NCBI RefSeq assembly: GCF_022378355.1
Contig: NZ_JAKMAJ010000012.1
Location: forward strand, 62,001 to 126,000
DNA: 64,000 nucleotides
Direction: 5' to 3'
DNA from: Brenneria bubanii
GTDB lineage: Bacteria; Pseudomonadota; Gammaproteobacteria; Enterobacterales; Enterobacteriaceae
Part shown: piece by piece, positions 44,534 through 53,313 of the stretch
How positions within the stretch are numbered: position 1 is the first letter of the stretch
How the letters are laid out: every line of letters begins with the position of its first letter
The notes under the pieces: generated by a model
The model's input: only the letters and a program-made list of their open reading frames with translations
The model's database searches: none
What the model was told of the DNA's origin: nothing
Made by a program: the position numbers and the translations under genes

Positions 44534-44935
44534 CAGCGAGGCTCCCGGGGATCCAGCGCATCGCGCATGCCGCCTCCCAATTGATTAAATGCCAGCGCCA
44601 CGATCTCCGCCGGCGCAACCGCCGGTAAACAGAGTAGCGCGATTTTGTCACGCGGCAGTTGGTGTAAAGAAAGCATATCATCCCACCTGCCGCAGGAACC
44701 GGATCCATTCCGCGCTGAATGATCTCGGCCAACAGGTTGCCGATCACGAACAGCTCGCCCATCACCAGGATATCAGCCTGAATCACCGCATAATCACGGC
44801 TGAATACCGGTCGAAATACATTAGCGCCCGACGCCTGCGCAGGCAAAAATACTTTCGATCATCACCGCACCGGTCGGCGGGTAATGATTGGCCGTTCCTT
44901 CACCCGCATCGGAAGCGGAAATCCCCTGCTTCAGC
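44530..44935 (-). pseudogene. Remnants of two ABC permeases (NikB- and NikC-like)
   Basis: On the minus strand, three pieces can be read. VMIESIFACAGVGR is part of the conserved VxxExxFxxPGxG motif of NikB/DppB permeases. In another frame FSRDYAVIQADILVMGELF and VIGNLLAEIIQRGMDP give the NikB C terminus. Finally EIVALAFNQLGGGMRDALDPR gives the C terminus of a NikC/DppC permease, ending next to the ATPase start. The bodies of both permeases, a binding protein and the start of the operon are gone. At least one frameshift and one large deletion are required. Confidence 0.8.
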
Positions 44936-45354
44936 CTTTGCGGTATGTTGAAGATTGGTTTAGAAAACCGGGTTTACAAAATAATTTCACATGGATATAG
45001 TTCAGCCACTTTTTTAGCGGAGAACCCTCTTGGACAACCCCGGTTTTCGAACCCAATAACGGGCAAGCTAACTCATCTCTTCTGATTTGTTGCTTGCCGA
45101 AAATTGGCGGGCAGCACACTCCTGTTTGCGGACTGTTGCACCCTATCAACAACATGACGCTCCCGTAGCGTGACCAGGGGCGCTGATATTGCGTCCGATG
45201 TCTGGTGCAAAAAAACCGGCTCATTCACTGAGCCAGCCATTAAACCCATCGCTTTCGCGCTGCGAGACAAACGTTGTGGTGTCGACAACGTACCTCGGCT
45301 TGAAAGGCGAAGGGAATAAACACGCGCTCACCCCGGCGGTGATAAGGAGACAAT
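44936..45354. other. Intergenic region upstream of mgtB
   Basis: No gene is supported here. Short frames exist on both strands (for example minus 45073-45288), but none resembles a family I know. The mgtB promoter should be in the distal part; I could not identify a PhoP box with confidence. Confidence 0.35.
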
Positions 45355-45402
45355 ATGGACGAGCACCCCAGATTATCCGGTAAATCGCGTCGGTCGGAAT
45401 AA
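45355..45402 (+). CDS. Possible mgtB leader peptide (15 aa)
   Basis: The short frame MDEHPRLSGKSRRSE has a strong ribosome binding site (AAGGAG, 6 bases before ATG) and ends 157 bases before mgtB. Leaders of enterobacterial Mg2+ transporter genes carry short ORFs that control read-through (mgtL, mgtM, mgtP in Salmonella). This one has no sequence match to those. The stop is followed at once by a hairpin. Translation is untested. Confidence 0.45.
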   Translation: MDEHPRLSGKSRRSE

Positions 45403-45439
45403 GCGGAACAGTCTTTTCTCACCCCCCCTTCTGTTCTGC
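45403..45439 (+). promoter_or_regulatory. Leader hairpin with C-rich loop before mgtB
   Basis: GCGGAACAG (45403-45411) pairs with CTGTTCTGC (45431-45439) through nine positions including one G-T pair. The loop contains CACCCCCCC, and the sequence after it stays C/T-rich and G-poor, as expected for a Rho-loading region. The left arm starts directly after the leader ORF stop codon. Confidence 0.5.
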
Positions 45440-45558
45440 TCTCTTCTGCCCGTTACGCATCATCATTCTCAGCTCGCCTGACGTCCCTTTTCACGGGGAT
45501 GCGTCACCGCGCGTGTCTGAAAAATAATAAAAATCATTAGCATGATAGAGATGCCCAA

Positions 45559-48267
45559 ATGACAGAGATGATCAACCAGACGGTAAATCGTCGCCATCCC
45601 CCTAAAGCCGCGGCCGGCTTCGCCATCGCCCGCGAGGCGAAAAACAGCCTCGATCAAACGCTGGCGAATATGAATACCCATCTTCATGGCCTCACTGACG
45701 ACGTCGTCGTCGATCGCCGGCAGACGTACGGCGAGAACCGGGTCGCGCATGAAAAAGCGCCCCATGCGCTGGTACAGTTGTTATCCGCCTTCAATAATCC
45801 CTTTATTTACGTGCTGCTGGTGCTGGCCGCCATCAGCTTTGTTACCGATTACTGGCTGCCCAAACGGCAGGGAGAAGAGACGGAACTGACGGGCGTCATC
45901 ATCATTCTGATGATGGTCAGCCTGAGCGGCATGCTGCGTTTCTGGCAGGAGTTTCGCACCAACAAGGCGGCGGAAGCCCTGAAATCGATGGTTCGCACCA
46001 CGGCGACCGTACTGCGTCGCCGCACTGAAAACGCATCGCCATTACGTCAGGAAATCCCGCTCCAGCAACTGGTGCCTGGCGATATTCTGTTTCTTTCCGC
46101 CGGCGATATGATTCCGGCGGACGTTCGCCTGATCGAATCACGCGATCTGTTCGTCAGTCAGGCGGTATTGACCGGAGAGTCGTTGCCAATTGAAAAATAT
46201 GATGTTTTCAGTAACATCCATGCCAAATCCAGCCAACCTGAAGCCGGCGGCGAGCACGACTTGCTATCGCTATCCAGCATTTGCCTGATGGGCACCAATG
46301 TTTCCAGCGGCACCGCAAGCGCCGTGGTGGTCGCGACCGGCAACCACACCTATTTTGGCTCGCTGGCTAAATCCATTGTCGGCACCCGCGCCCAGACCGC
46401 CTTCGACCGCGGGGTCAACAGCGTAAGCTGGCTGCTGATCCGCTTTATGCTGATTATGGTGCCGGTGGTGCTATTGATTAACGGCTTTACCAAAGGCGAC
46501 TGGATGGAAGCCAGCCTGTTCGCGCTGGCCGTCGCCGTAGGATTAACGCCGGAAATGCTGCCGATGATTGTTTCATCCAATCTGGCTAAAGGCGCCATCG
46601 CCATGGCGCGGCGTAAAGTGGTGGTCAAACGCCTGAACGCCATCCAGAACTTCGGCGCAATGGATGTGCTCTGTACCGATAAAACCGGCACCTTGACGCA
46701 GGATCGCATCATTCTTGAACATCACCTCGACATCCGCGGCCATAACGATCAGGCAGTGTTGCAGCTTGCGTGGCTCAACAGCGCGCACCAGAGCGGCATG
46801 AAAAACCTGATGGACAAAGCCATTATCCATTTCGGGCGCGACAAGCCGGAGATCGCCGCTCTCGCCCGCTACCGTAAAATCGATGAATTACCCTTTGATT
46901 TCATCCGCCGCCGGCTGTCTATCCTGGTGGCGGATGAACACAACCATCAGCGTCTAATCTGTAAAGGCGCGGTGGAAGAAATGCTGGCGGTTGCGACGCA
47001 TGTATCTGAAAACGGGAGGCAGTTTGCGCTGGATGAATCACGTCGCGCGGCATTGCAGACGCTGGCGGAGAGCTACAACCAGCAGGGCTTTCGCGTCCTG
47101 ATGATCGGCGTGCGCGAATTAGGCGCCGTGGGCGGCGGACTACCGCTTAGCGCCGACGACGAGCGCGAGCTGGTGATCCACGGATTATTGACCTTCCTCG
47201 ATCCGCCGAAGGAAAGCGCCGCGTGCGCGATCCGCGCGCTGCATGAAAACGGCGTATCCGTTAAGGTTCTGACCGGAGATAACCCGATCATCACCGGTAA
47301 AATCTGCCGCGATGTTGGTCTGGAGCCAGGCGAACCGCTGACGGGAGCGGAGATCGAAACGCTGAGCGACCGGCAGTTATCCGTGCTGGTCGAGCAACGA
47401 ACGGTCTTTTCCCGCCTGACGCCGTTGCAAAAATCGCGCGTGCTGAAAGCCTTGCAGGAAAATGGCCATACCGTCGGTTTCCTCGGCGACGGCATTAACG
47501 ACGCGCCGGCGCTGCGTGATGCCGATATCGGTATTTCGGTGGATACCGGCACCGACATCGCCAAAGAATCGGCAGACATCATCCTGTTGGAAAAAAACCT
47601 GATGGTGCTGGAGGAAGGCGTGATTAAAGGACGGGAAACCTTCGGCAATATCATCAAATACCTGAACATGACCGCCAGTTCCAATTTCGGCAACGTGTTT
47701 TCGGTATTGGTCGCCAGCGCGTTTATCCCGTTCCTGCCGATGCTGGCGATTCATCTGTTGATGCAAAATCTGATGTACGACATCTCACAGCTGTCGCTGC
47801 CGTGGGACAAAATGGACAAAGAGTTTTTGCGTAAACCGCGCAGGTGGGACGCCAAAAACATCGGGCGCTTTATGCTATGGATCGGGCCGACCTCATCTAT
47901 TTTCGATATCACCACCTATGCGTTGATGTGGTTCGTGTTCGCGGCCAATAGCGTCGAACATCAGGCGCTGTTCCAGTCCGGCTGGTTTATTGAAGGATTG
48001 CTGTCGCAAACGCTGGTGGTGCACATGCTGCGCACCCAGAAAATTCCATTTATCCAGAGTACCGCCGCCCTGCCGGTAATGCTGATGACCGGACTGGTTA
48101 TGGCATTGGGGATTTATATTCCCTTCTCACCGCTGGGGACGCTGGTCGGGCTACAGCCATTGCCGTGGGAATACTTCCCGTGGCTGGCGGCGACGCTGAT
48201 TGGCTACTGCACCGTCGCGCAGTTGATGAAGCATATTTATATCCGCCGCTTCGGCCAATGGTTCTAA
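45559..48267 (+). CDS. mgtB: Mg2+-importing P-type ATPase MgtB
   Basis: A 902-residue P-type ATPase. The phosphorylation site is in CTDKTGTLTQD, the hinge motif is LGDGINDAPALRDADIGIS, and TGES is in QAVLTGESLPIEKYD. It resembles Salmonella MgtB far more than MgtA by eye (NNPFIYVLLVLAAISFVTDYWLP, VGTRAQTAFDRGVNSVSWLLIRF, the end RRFGQWF). It takes up Mg2+ under limitation, normally under PhoPQ control. No mgtC is adjacent, unlike Salmonella mgtCBR. The leader holds a short ORF and a hairpin, and a good terminator follows. Confidence 0.96.
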   Translation: MTEMINQTVNRRHPPKAAAGFAIAREAKNSLDQTLANMNTHLHGLTDDVVVDRRQTYGENRVAHEKAPHALVQLLSAFNNPFIYVLLVLAAISFVTDYWLPKRQGEETELTGVIIILMMVSLSGMLRFWQEFRTNKAAEALKSMVRTTATVLRRRTENASPLRQEIPLQQLVPGDILFLSAGDMIPADVRLIESRDLFVSQAVLTGESLPIEKYDVFSNIHAKSSQPEAGGEHDLLSLSSICLMGTNVSSGTASAVVVATGNHTYFGSLAKSIVGTRAQTAFDRGVNSVSWLLIRFMLIMVPVVLLINGFTKGDWMEASLFALAVAVGLTPEMLPMIVSSNLAKGAIAMARRKVVVKRLNAIQNFGAMDVLCTDKTGTLTQDRIILEHHLDIRGHNDQAVLQLAWLNSAHQSGMKNLMDKAIIHFGRDKPEIAALARYRKIDELPFDFIRRRLSILVADEHNHQRLICKGAVEEMLAVATHVSENGRQFALDESRRAALQTLAESYNQQGFRVLMIGVRELGAVGGGLPLSADDERELVIHGLLTFLDPPKESAACAIRALHENGVSVKVLTGDNPIITGKICRDVGLEPGEPLTGAEIETLSDRQLSVLVEQRTVFSRLTPLQKSRVLKALQENGHTVGFLGDGINDAPALRDADIGISVDTGTDIAKESADIILLEKNLMVLEEGVIKGRETFGNIIKYLNMTASSNFGNVFSVLVASAFIPFLPMLAIHLLMQNLMYDISQLSLPWDKMDKEFLRKPRRWDAKNIGRFMLWIGPTSSIFDITTYALMWFVFAANSVEHQALFQSGWFIEGLLSQTLVVHMLRTQKIPFIQSTAALPVMLMTGLVMALGIYIPFSPLGTLVGLQPLPWEYFPWLAATLIGYCTVAQLMKHIYIRRFGQWF

Positions 48268-48341
48268 CCGCGCAACGGCGGGCTTCGCCTTGTCCGCAGG
48301 CTTGAGGCGAGCCTGTAATAGCCTGATGGCTCATAACCTAC

Positions 48342-48369
48342 AATCCCGGCAACCAGGCCGGGATTTTTT
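48342..48369 (+). terminator. Intrinsic terminator of mgtB
   Basis: The 9-bp perfect stem AATCCCGGC/GCCGGGATT with a 6-base loop is followed by TTTT (six T counting the end of the stem). It lies 75 bases past the mgtB stop codon and before the converging gene at 48386. Confidence 0.88.
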
Positions 48370-48385
48370 CACACTCTGCAGCCGA

Positions 48386-49198
48386 TTAGCTGGCAAGCAC
48401 CATCCGCAACACCGCCGCCGACTGCGCTTCGGGTAACGATAAGATCGACTGATAAAAGTACTGCATTATCTCACACGCTTTTTTACGATCGACATTCTCA
48501 GCCTCCGGTCTGACCACCATCTGAAGATCATCGCCGTATTGCAACTGCATCCGCTGCAATATAGGCTGTAACGCCTGTTTCGCCGCCGCCGTCTCCTGCG
48601 ATTTATCCGCCGTTTTCGGCGTAACGTAAGACGCCATGATTAAATCATTATCCGCCTGCATGCGCTGCTGCATTATTTCCGCGGGCAATATTCTGGTCGG
48701 ATTAACGCCGCCGCTCACCGCGGGGAAAAGAAACTTGAAACAGGAATCAGCGCCATACTCTTTGAATTTTTCTATCTGCTTTAGCATGTTACTCATCTGA
48801 GCAACGACTTTATCGTCAGGCGCGTAATACAAACGCGATATCAAAAATGAGGATATATCCATCTGGATGATATCGATCAGCTCTTGTTCGCTTTTTCCTT
48901 CACCCTTTAACCTGACCATTTTTTCTTGCAACTGGTTATAAAAAGCCGGGTCAGACTGCTTTATTGTTTGATAGACAGGAAGTTTACTCATAGCCGTTTC
49001 AACCTGTCGCAATTCGTCAGTGAACGTTTGGCCGGGGAATAAATAGCGTGCCCCCCAGATGTTCCACGCCGCGATAATCCCGATAAATACAGCGATAGCC
49101 GCTATTTTTCCGATCCATTTCCTGCGCCTCATGACCGCGAGAAGGCCGACGGCGACAAAACCAATAAACCCAGAGACGATAATCTGCTGCCAGTTCAT
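48386..49198 (-). CDS. Membrane-anchored protein of unknown function
   Basis: A 270-residue protein with two N-terminal hydrophobic segments (IIVSGFIGFVAVGLLAVM and KIAAIAVFIGIIAAWNIWGARYLF) and a large helical soluble part, probably periplasmic or cytoplasmic. It has three cysteines, and the end (MQYFYQSILSLPEAQSAAVLRMVLAS) looks like a conserved short helix. I do not recognise a domain; relatives in soft-rot bacteria are, as far as I recall, annotated as hypothetical or misleadingly as topoisomerase II. The start has no obvious strong ribosome binding site. It converges with mgtB. Confidence 0.75.
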   Translation of the reverse strand: MNWQQIIVSGFIGFVAVGLLAVMRRRKWIGKIAAIAVFIGIIAAWNIWGARYLFPGQTFTDELRQVETAMSKLPVYQTIKQSDPAFYNQLQEKMVRLKGEGKSEQELIDIIQMDISSFLISRLYYAPDDKVVAQMSNMLKQIEKFKEYGADSCFKFLFPAVSGGVNPTRILPAEIMQQRMQADNDLIMASYVTPKTADKSQETAAAKQALQPILQRMQLQYGDDLQMVVRPEAENVDRKKACEIMQYFYQSILSLPEAQSAAVLRMVLAS

Positions 49199-49516
49199 TT
49201 ATATTCCTTACAACAAAACATTTTATCTATCTTAAATAATTTGCATTACCCCTGATACCGGTAAACCGCAAAACCGGGCGGGCAAATGGTGTGCCGGGCT
49301 TTAGTATGCGGCCGACATTTCTGTTTCCTGCGGCGTTGGCCGGCCTCGCCCCGGCGCCTGCCCGTGGCCGATGACAAGGATTTCAGCCTGGGGATAAGTA
49401 ATCAAGGGGCGCGGCGTTCGGGGGAGCCAAAGGCTAATAACGAGGATTCGATATTTATCGCCTGTTTTCGCCGTCGAGGATCGACGCGAAAGCAGGCGAT
49501 AAGGTGATTTAAAACC
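49199..49516. other. Intergenic region with a long imperfect hairpin
   Basis: This stretch carries no gene I can support. Its main feature is the 48-base hairpin at 49455-49502, listed separately, close to the end of the chemotaxis receptor gene. Confidence 0.5.
49455..49502. repeat. 48-base hairpin after the chemotaxis receptor gene
   Basis: TTATCGCCTG (49455-49464) and CAGGCGATAA (49493-49502) pair perfectly. The inner stem TTTCGC-GTCGA continues it with one mismatch and one bulged base around the GGA loop, about 21 pairs in all. It lacks a T-run, so it may be an RNA-stabilising or Rho-associated 3' structure rather than an intrinsic terminator. Confidence 0.75.
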
Positions 49517-51130
49517 TTAGCGGGCGTCCGCTAATACCAGGTTCTGGCGCAACTCGGCGAGCGGAATGCCCATCTTTTCCCGCTCAATCTGGAAGCGCGT
49601 CACAGACTGTTGCAGGTTAACAACCTGTTCCTGCAAAGAACCGGCGGACGTCGCGACTTCCGACACCAGCGTCGCATTCTGCTGGGTTGCCGTATCCATT
49701 TGATTGATGGCGATATTAATCTGCGAAATACCCCGACTCTGTTCACCGGAAGCCAGCATAATTTCATCCATGATATCCACGACCTTTTTTACGTCCATCA
49801 AGACTTCATCCATGGTTTTCCCGGCCACTTCAACCAGACCCGCGCCTTTTTCAATCCGACTGAGGGAAGCATCGATCATCGTGCCAATCTCTTTCGCCGC
49901 CGTCGCGCTACGCTGAGCCAAGGTTCTCACTTCGGACGCCACCACGGCGAACCCTTTACCGTACTGACCGGCTCGCGCTGACTCCACCGCGGCGTTCAGC
50001 GCCAGCAGGTTGGTCTGGAAGGCGATGCCGTCAATCACGCCGACAATGTCGGAAATCTTGGCGGAACTGTGCTTAATCGAGCGCATGGTATCGACCACTT
50101 CAGAGACGACATTGCCACCACGGGATGCGGAATCAGAGGCTTTCTGCGCCAGATCATTGGCTTTGCGGGTGTTATCCTCGTTATTTTTCACCGTCGCCAT
50201 GATCTGTTCCATACTTGATGCGGTTTCATCCAGCGAGGCAGCCTGCTGCTCGGTACGGCTGGAGAGATCAATGTTCCCCGACGCGATCTCCTCAACCCCG
50301 AGGCCGATCGCGTCCGTCCCGTTGCGCACCACCAGCACCATATTTTCCAGCCCGTCGCGCATACGTTGAATCGCCGAAAACAGCTGAGCGATTTCATTTT
50401 TTCCGTTGATATCGATGGTGGCCCGCAAATCGCCTTCGGCTATGCGGTCAAAAACCGCAATGGCCTGATTCAACGGCCGCACCACCAGATTGGTCATCGT
50501 AAGCCAACTCAGCGCCGCCAACAGCAGAGCGCAGGCAATGGTGCCGTACAAGACCACCTGCATGCTTTCAACACGATCGTTAGAGTCATCATAAGCGTTA
50601 TCAATGCTCTGGATCTTATAGCTCACCAGCGTTTTAGACGACTTATCAAACGCCGCGTAGAGCACCGTGGACTTACCCGCGCGTTGGCGGTACTCATCCA
50701 GATTTCCGGCCTCAAGCGCGGCGACGCCAGGCTGAATAAAGTCTTTCATCAGGGCCTCACGTTTCACGGCCATATCCGCCGAAATCAGCTTCTCCGGCTC
50801 GGATTGCGGGTACGTCAGGTACTGCTGCCATTTCCCATTGGCGCCATTGATTTTGTCCTTGGCCCGGCCCAGCGCCACTTTGGCGGTTTCGACATCGCCT
50901 TTGCCCATCAGCGACTCATACAGACGTAAATCCAACCGGGCGCGCAGTAATAATTCAGAACTTTCGTTCAGCGCGACCAAGCCCGGCAGAACGTCTTTAT
51001 CAACCTGGCCGAATGATTTATTCCCCGACTGAAGCGCGAGCAATCCTAAAACGCCGACGAAAAGTAATAACGCGGCTAATGAAAAAACCATAATGCTGAG
51101 TGCGGTACGGATCTTTATCTTACGAAACAT
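49517..51130 (-). CDS. Methyl-accepting chemotaxis protein
   Basis: A 537-residue chemoreceptor. An N-terminal membrane helix (ALSIMVFSLAALLLFVGVLGLLAL), a periplasmic ligand domain of about 150 residues (four-helix-bundle type, as in Tar/Tsr), a second helix (LYGTIACALLLAALSWLTM), a HAMP domain (VVRPLNQAIAVFDRIAEGDL) and the signalling domain with the conserved tip (VVASEVRTLAQRSATAAKEIGTMID, GAGLVEVAGKTMDEV) are in order. Methylation-region glutamate pairs are present. The C-terminal NWETF pentapeptide that recruits CheR in major receptors is absent (it ends VLADAR). The ligand is unknown. Confidence 0.95.
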   Translation of the reverse strand: MFRKIKIRTALSIMVFSLAALLLFVGVLGLLALQSGNKSFGQVDKDVLPGLVALNESSELLLRARLDLRLYESLMGKGDVETAKVALGRAKDKINGANGKWQQYLTYPQSEPEKLISADMAVKREALMKDFIQPGVAALEAGNLDEYRQRAGKSTVLYAAFDKSSKTLVSYKIQSIDNAYDDSNDRVESMQVVLYGTIACALLLAALSWLTMTNLVVRPLNQAIAVFDRIAEGDLRATIDINGKNEIAQLFSAIQRMRDGLENMVLVVRNGTDAIGLGVEEIASGNIDLSSRTEQQAASLDETASSMEQIMATVKNNEDNTRKANDLAQKASDSASRGGNVVSEVVDTMRSIKHSSAKISDIVGVIDGIAFQTNLLALNAAVESARAGQYGKGFAVVASEVRTLAQRSATAAKEIGTMIDASLSRIEKGAGLVEVAGKTMDEVLMDVKKVVDIMDEIMLASGEQSRGISQINIAINQMDTATQQNATLVSEVATSAGSLQEQVVNLQQSVTRFQIEREKMGIPLAELRQNLVLADAR

Positions 51131-51287
51131 AAGTTATCCCTATTGCCTGATAAACGAGAAAGGATGAATACTGGCTCCTGTCGGGAGTCATTCAAACACT
51201 AAACCGCAATAAAAATAAAATGATGATGACATTTAAAAAATAATGACCGGAAGAAAAAATTTCATACCGGTCATTAATATATTTTTG

Positions 51288-52358
51288 TTATTTTTTATGG
51301 GAATGATTATTTACTAAAAAATCTTTCAGCTTATCTTTATAAAACCTGGCTGACATCATGGTGCCGTGTCCGCTGGTTTCTTTACTACCCGGAATCAAAA
51401 AAACATCAGCCTGCTTTATTTTTTTCAACTCATTATCCAGTATTCCTGTTTCAATAGGATTACGTTCATCATCCTCAGAATTAATAATTAATACTGGCGC
51501 CTTTATTTTCCCCAACGCAGGCTCGGCATTATAATTTGCGGAGGATCCCCAAATATAAATAAAGTCATTCGCATCGCTGGTTAACGGAGCGGCCAGACGT
51601 TCATCCACCAGTTTGTCGGCCTGAGCGCGGGTCGGCGCTTTACTCTGATAAGCCAGCGTTCCGCCAGTGGTGGCGATGCTGAACATAATACCGGCCGTCT
51701 TCAACGCCTGCGGTTGCTGAGTATAGTTGCCGTTATTCCATGCCGGATCATTCTTGATGGATTCAATCAGCATTCGCCTCATCATCCAGTTTCGACCGGA
51801 TAATTCGTTCGGCAATGATGCCATCGGCACCAACGCATCCATCATATCAGGGTATTTTTCACCCCAAAGCCAGGTTTGCATACCGCCCATGGAATAACCC
51901 ATAACCAGGCGCAAATGTTTAATTCCCATTCCCTCTTTTAACAAACGATATTGCGCATCCACCATATCGTTATAGTCATATTGAGGAAACTTCATCCGTA
52001 ATCCATCAGAAGGCTTGGATGATTTTCCGGATCCAATACTTTCCGGCATAATAATAAAATATTTACTACTATCCAATGCCTGACCCGGACCAAACAATTC
52101 ACCGCCGAAACCACTCGCTAATAATGCTTTAATCGGCTGGTTAGTCCCATGTAGTAATAAAACAGCCGGCTTATTTCGATCACCGATGGTGTAATAATGA
52201 ATCCGAAGGTCTTTCAGCTTCTCACCACTATTAAAGGTAAATTCGGGAACAATCCAGTCGGCTTCCTGAGGAGACGGAAAATTGGCTTGTGCGTGCGTCA
52301 ATGGCGACAGCATTAACAGAAATGCACCCACTAACCCTGATACTATGCGGTTATCCAT
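51288..52358 (-). CDS. Exported alpha/beta hydrolase (MetX-like fold)
   Basis: A 356-residue protein with a signal peptide (MDNRIVSGLVGAFLLMLSPLTHA), so it is periplasmic or secreted. The alpha/beta-hydrolase core is visible: oxyanion region LLLHGTNQP, nucleophile serine in VMGYSMGGMQT, acid in NSEDDERNP and histidine in SGHGTMMS. The pattern FGPGQALDSSKYFIIMPESIGSGKSS resembles homoserine acetyltransferase-like hydrolases. The ATG at 52358 gives a standard signal peptide; the upstream TTG at 52376 would add six residues. The substrate is unknown. Confidence 0.88.
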   Translation of the reverse strand: MDNRIVSGLVGAFLLMLSPLTHAQANFPSPQEADWIVPEFTFNSGEKLKDLRIHYYTIGDRNKPAVLLLHGTNQPIKALLASGFGGELFGPGQALDSSKYFIIMPESIGSGKSSKPSDGLRMKFPQYDYNDMVDAQYRLLKEGMGIKHLRLVMGYSMGGMQTWLWGEKYPDMMDALVPMASLPNELSGRNWMMRRMLIESIKNDPAWNNGNYTQQPQALKTAGIMFSIATTGGTLAYQSKAPTRAQADKLVDERLAAPLTSDANDFIYIWGSSANYNAEPALGKIKAPVLIINSEDDERNPIETGILDNELKKIKQADVFLIPGSKETSGHGTMMSARFYKDKLKDFLVNNHSHKK

Positions 52359-52763
52359 AAAACAACTCTTTGGCAATCATGGAATATGAGAACACTGATG
52401 TTAATGTTTATTAGGAAAAATCCCAATAAGCTAAGCATGCTAATAATGAAAAAAGTATTATTACCCAGTATTTTTATTTATGGCAAAATATTATACAGAC
52501 AGTTTTTAATATGATGATATCTATGACATTCCTTTCTCCCGTTTTTCCCGGGCAACGGTAGCCGACCCGCGCTATTTTCATGTAACGTCCCCACGCGCAA
52601 CCGCTTTCGCCTCGGGCGAATCCCCCCCAACACCGCTGACCGTCCGGTCGGTCACCCCGCGCCGACAATAGCAATCGGTCATTGCATCAAATCCGGATTC
52701 AGTGGTATTACAATCGCCAGCATCCATTTGACCCCCAGTATCGTCACAACAAGAGCCAACGCC
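52359..52763. other. Intergenic region between the hydrolase and GNAT genes
   Basis: Up to about 52520 the sequence is AT-rich with promoter-like runs for the hydrolase. The second half is GC-rich and holds the near-palindrome listed at 52637. No further gene is seen. Confidence 0.45.
52637..52654. promoter_or_regulatory. 18-base near-palindrome resembling a TetR-family operator
   Basis: TGACCGTCCGGTCGGTCA differs from its own reverse complement only at positions 7 and 12. The ACCG...CGGT pattern around a central CCGG is common in operators of TetR-family regulators. It lies 110 bases upstream of the GNAT gene. No TetR-type gene is in the window. Confidence 0.45.
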
Positions 52764-53267
52764 ATGACAACCACCATCCCCGCCAACTATCAAATTCGTC
52801 CGATCACGGCACAGGACAACGCGGCCATCGCCGGTGTTATTCGCCGCGTTTCCGCCGAATTCAATTTGACGGCCGATAAAGGCTACACCGTATCCGACCC
52901 TAATCTGGACAGTCTGTTTGAACTGTACAATCAGCCGAAGAACGCCTATTGGGTACTGGAATATGAAGGAGAAATCGTTGGCGGCGGCGGCATCGCACCG
53001 CTGGTCGGCGGGGATAAGGATGTATGCGAACTGCAAAAAATGTATTTCTTGCCGGTTCTGCGCGGCAAGGGCTTAGCCAAACGGCTCGCCTTACAGGCGC
53101 TGGATTTCGCCCGTCGGCATGGTTTCCGTCGCTGTTATCTGGAAACGACAGGCCATTTAACCAGCGCCATTCAGTTGTACCAGTCGTTGGGGTTTGAACC
53201 TATTCCCCATACCATGGGCAATACCCGGCACACCGACTGTGAAGTCACCATGCTGAAAACGCTGTAG
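52764..53267 (+). CDS. GNAT-family N-acetyltransferase
   Basis: A 167-residue acetyltransferase. The acetyl-CoA-binding motif is seen as [31 protein letters not shown] (R/Q-x-x-G-x-G/A at RGKGLA), preceded by the beta-strand [16 protein letters not shown]-like segment and followed by [22 protein letters not shown]. The ATG at 52764 is chosen because the domain begins there; the frame extends 12 codons upstream. The substrate is unknown. It converges with the Lrp-type regulator gene. Confidence 0.87.
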   Translation: MTTTIPANYQIRPITAQDNAAIAGVIRRVSAEFNLTADKGYTVSDPNLDSLFELYNQPKNAYWVLEYEGEIVGGGGIAPLVGGDKDVCELQKMYFLPVLRGKGLAKRLALQALDFARRHGFRRCYLETTGHLTSAIQLYQSLGFEPIPHTMGNTRHTDCEVTMLKTL

Positions 53268-53313
53268 CCACCCCGTTGATGTTAATCCCTTTTTTCGCCG
53301 CTATGAGCCGTTA

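Noticed and set aside
44936-45354. Possible insertion-sequence remnant upstream of mgtB
   Set aside because: No transposase motif, terminal inverted repeats or target duplication could be found.
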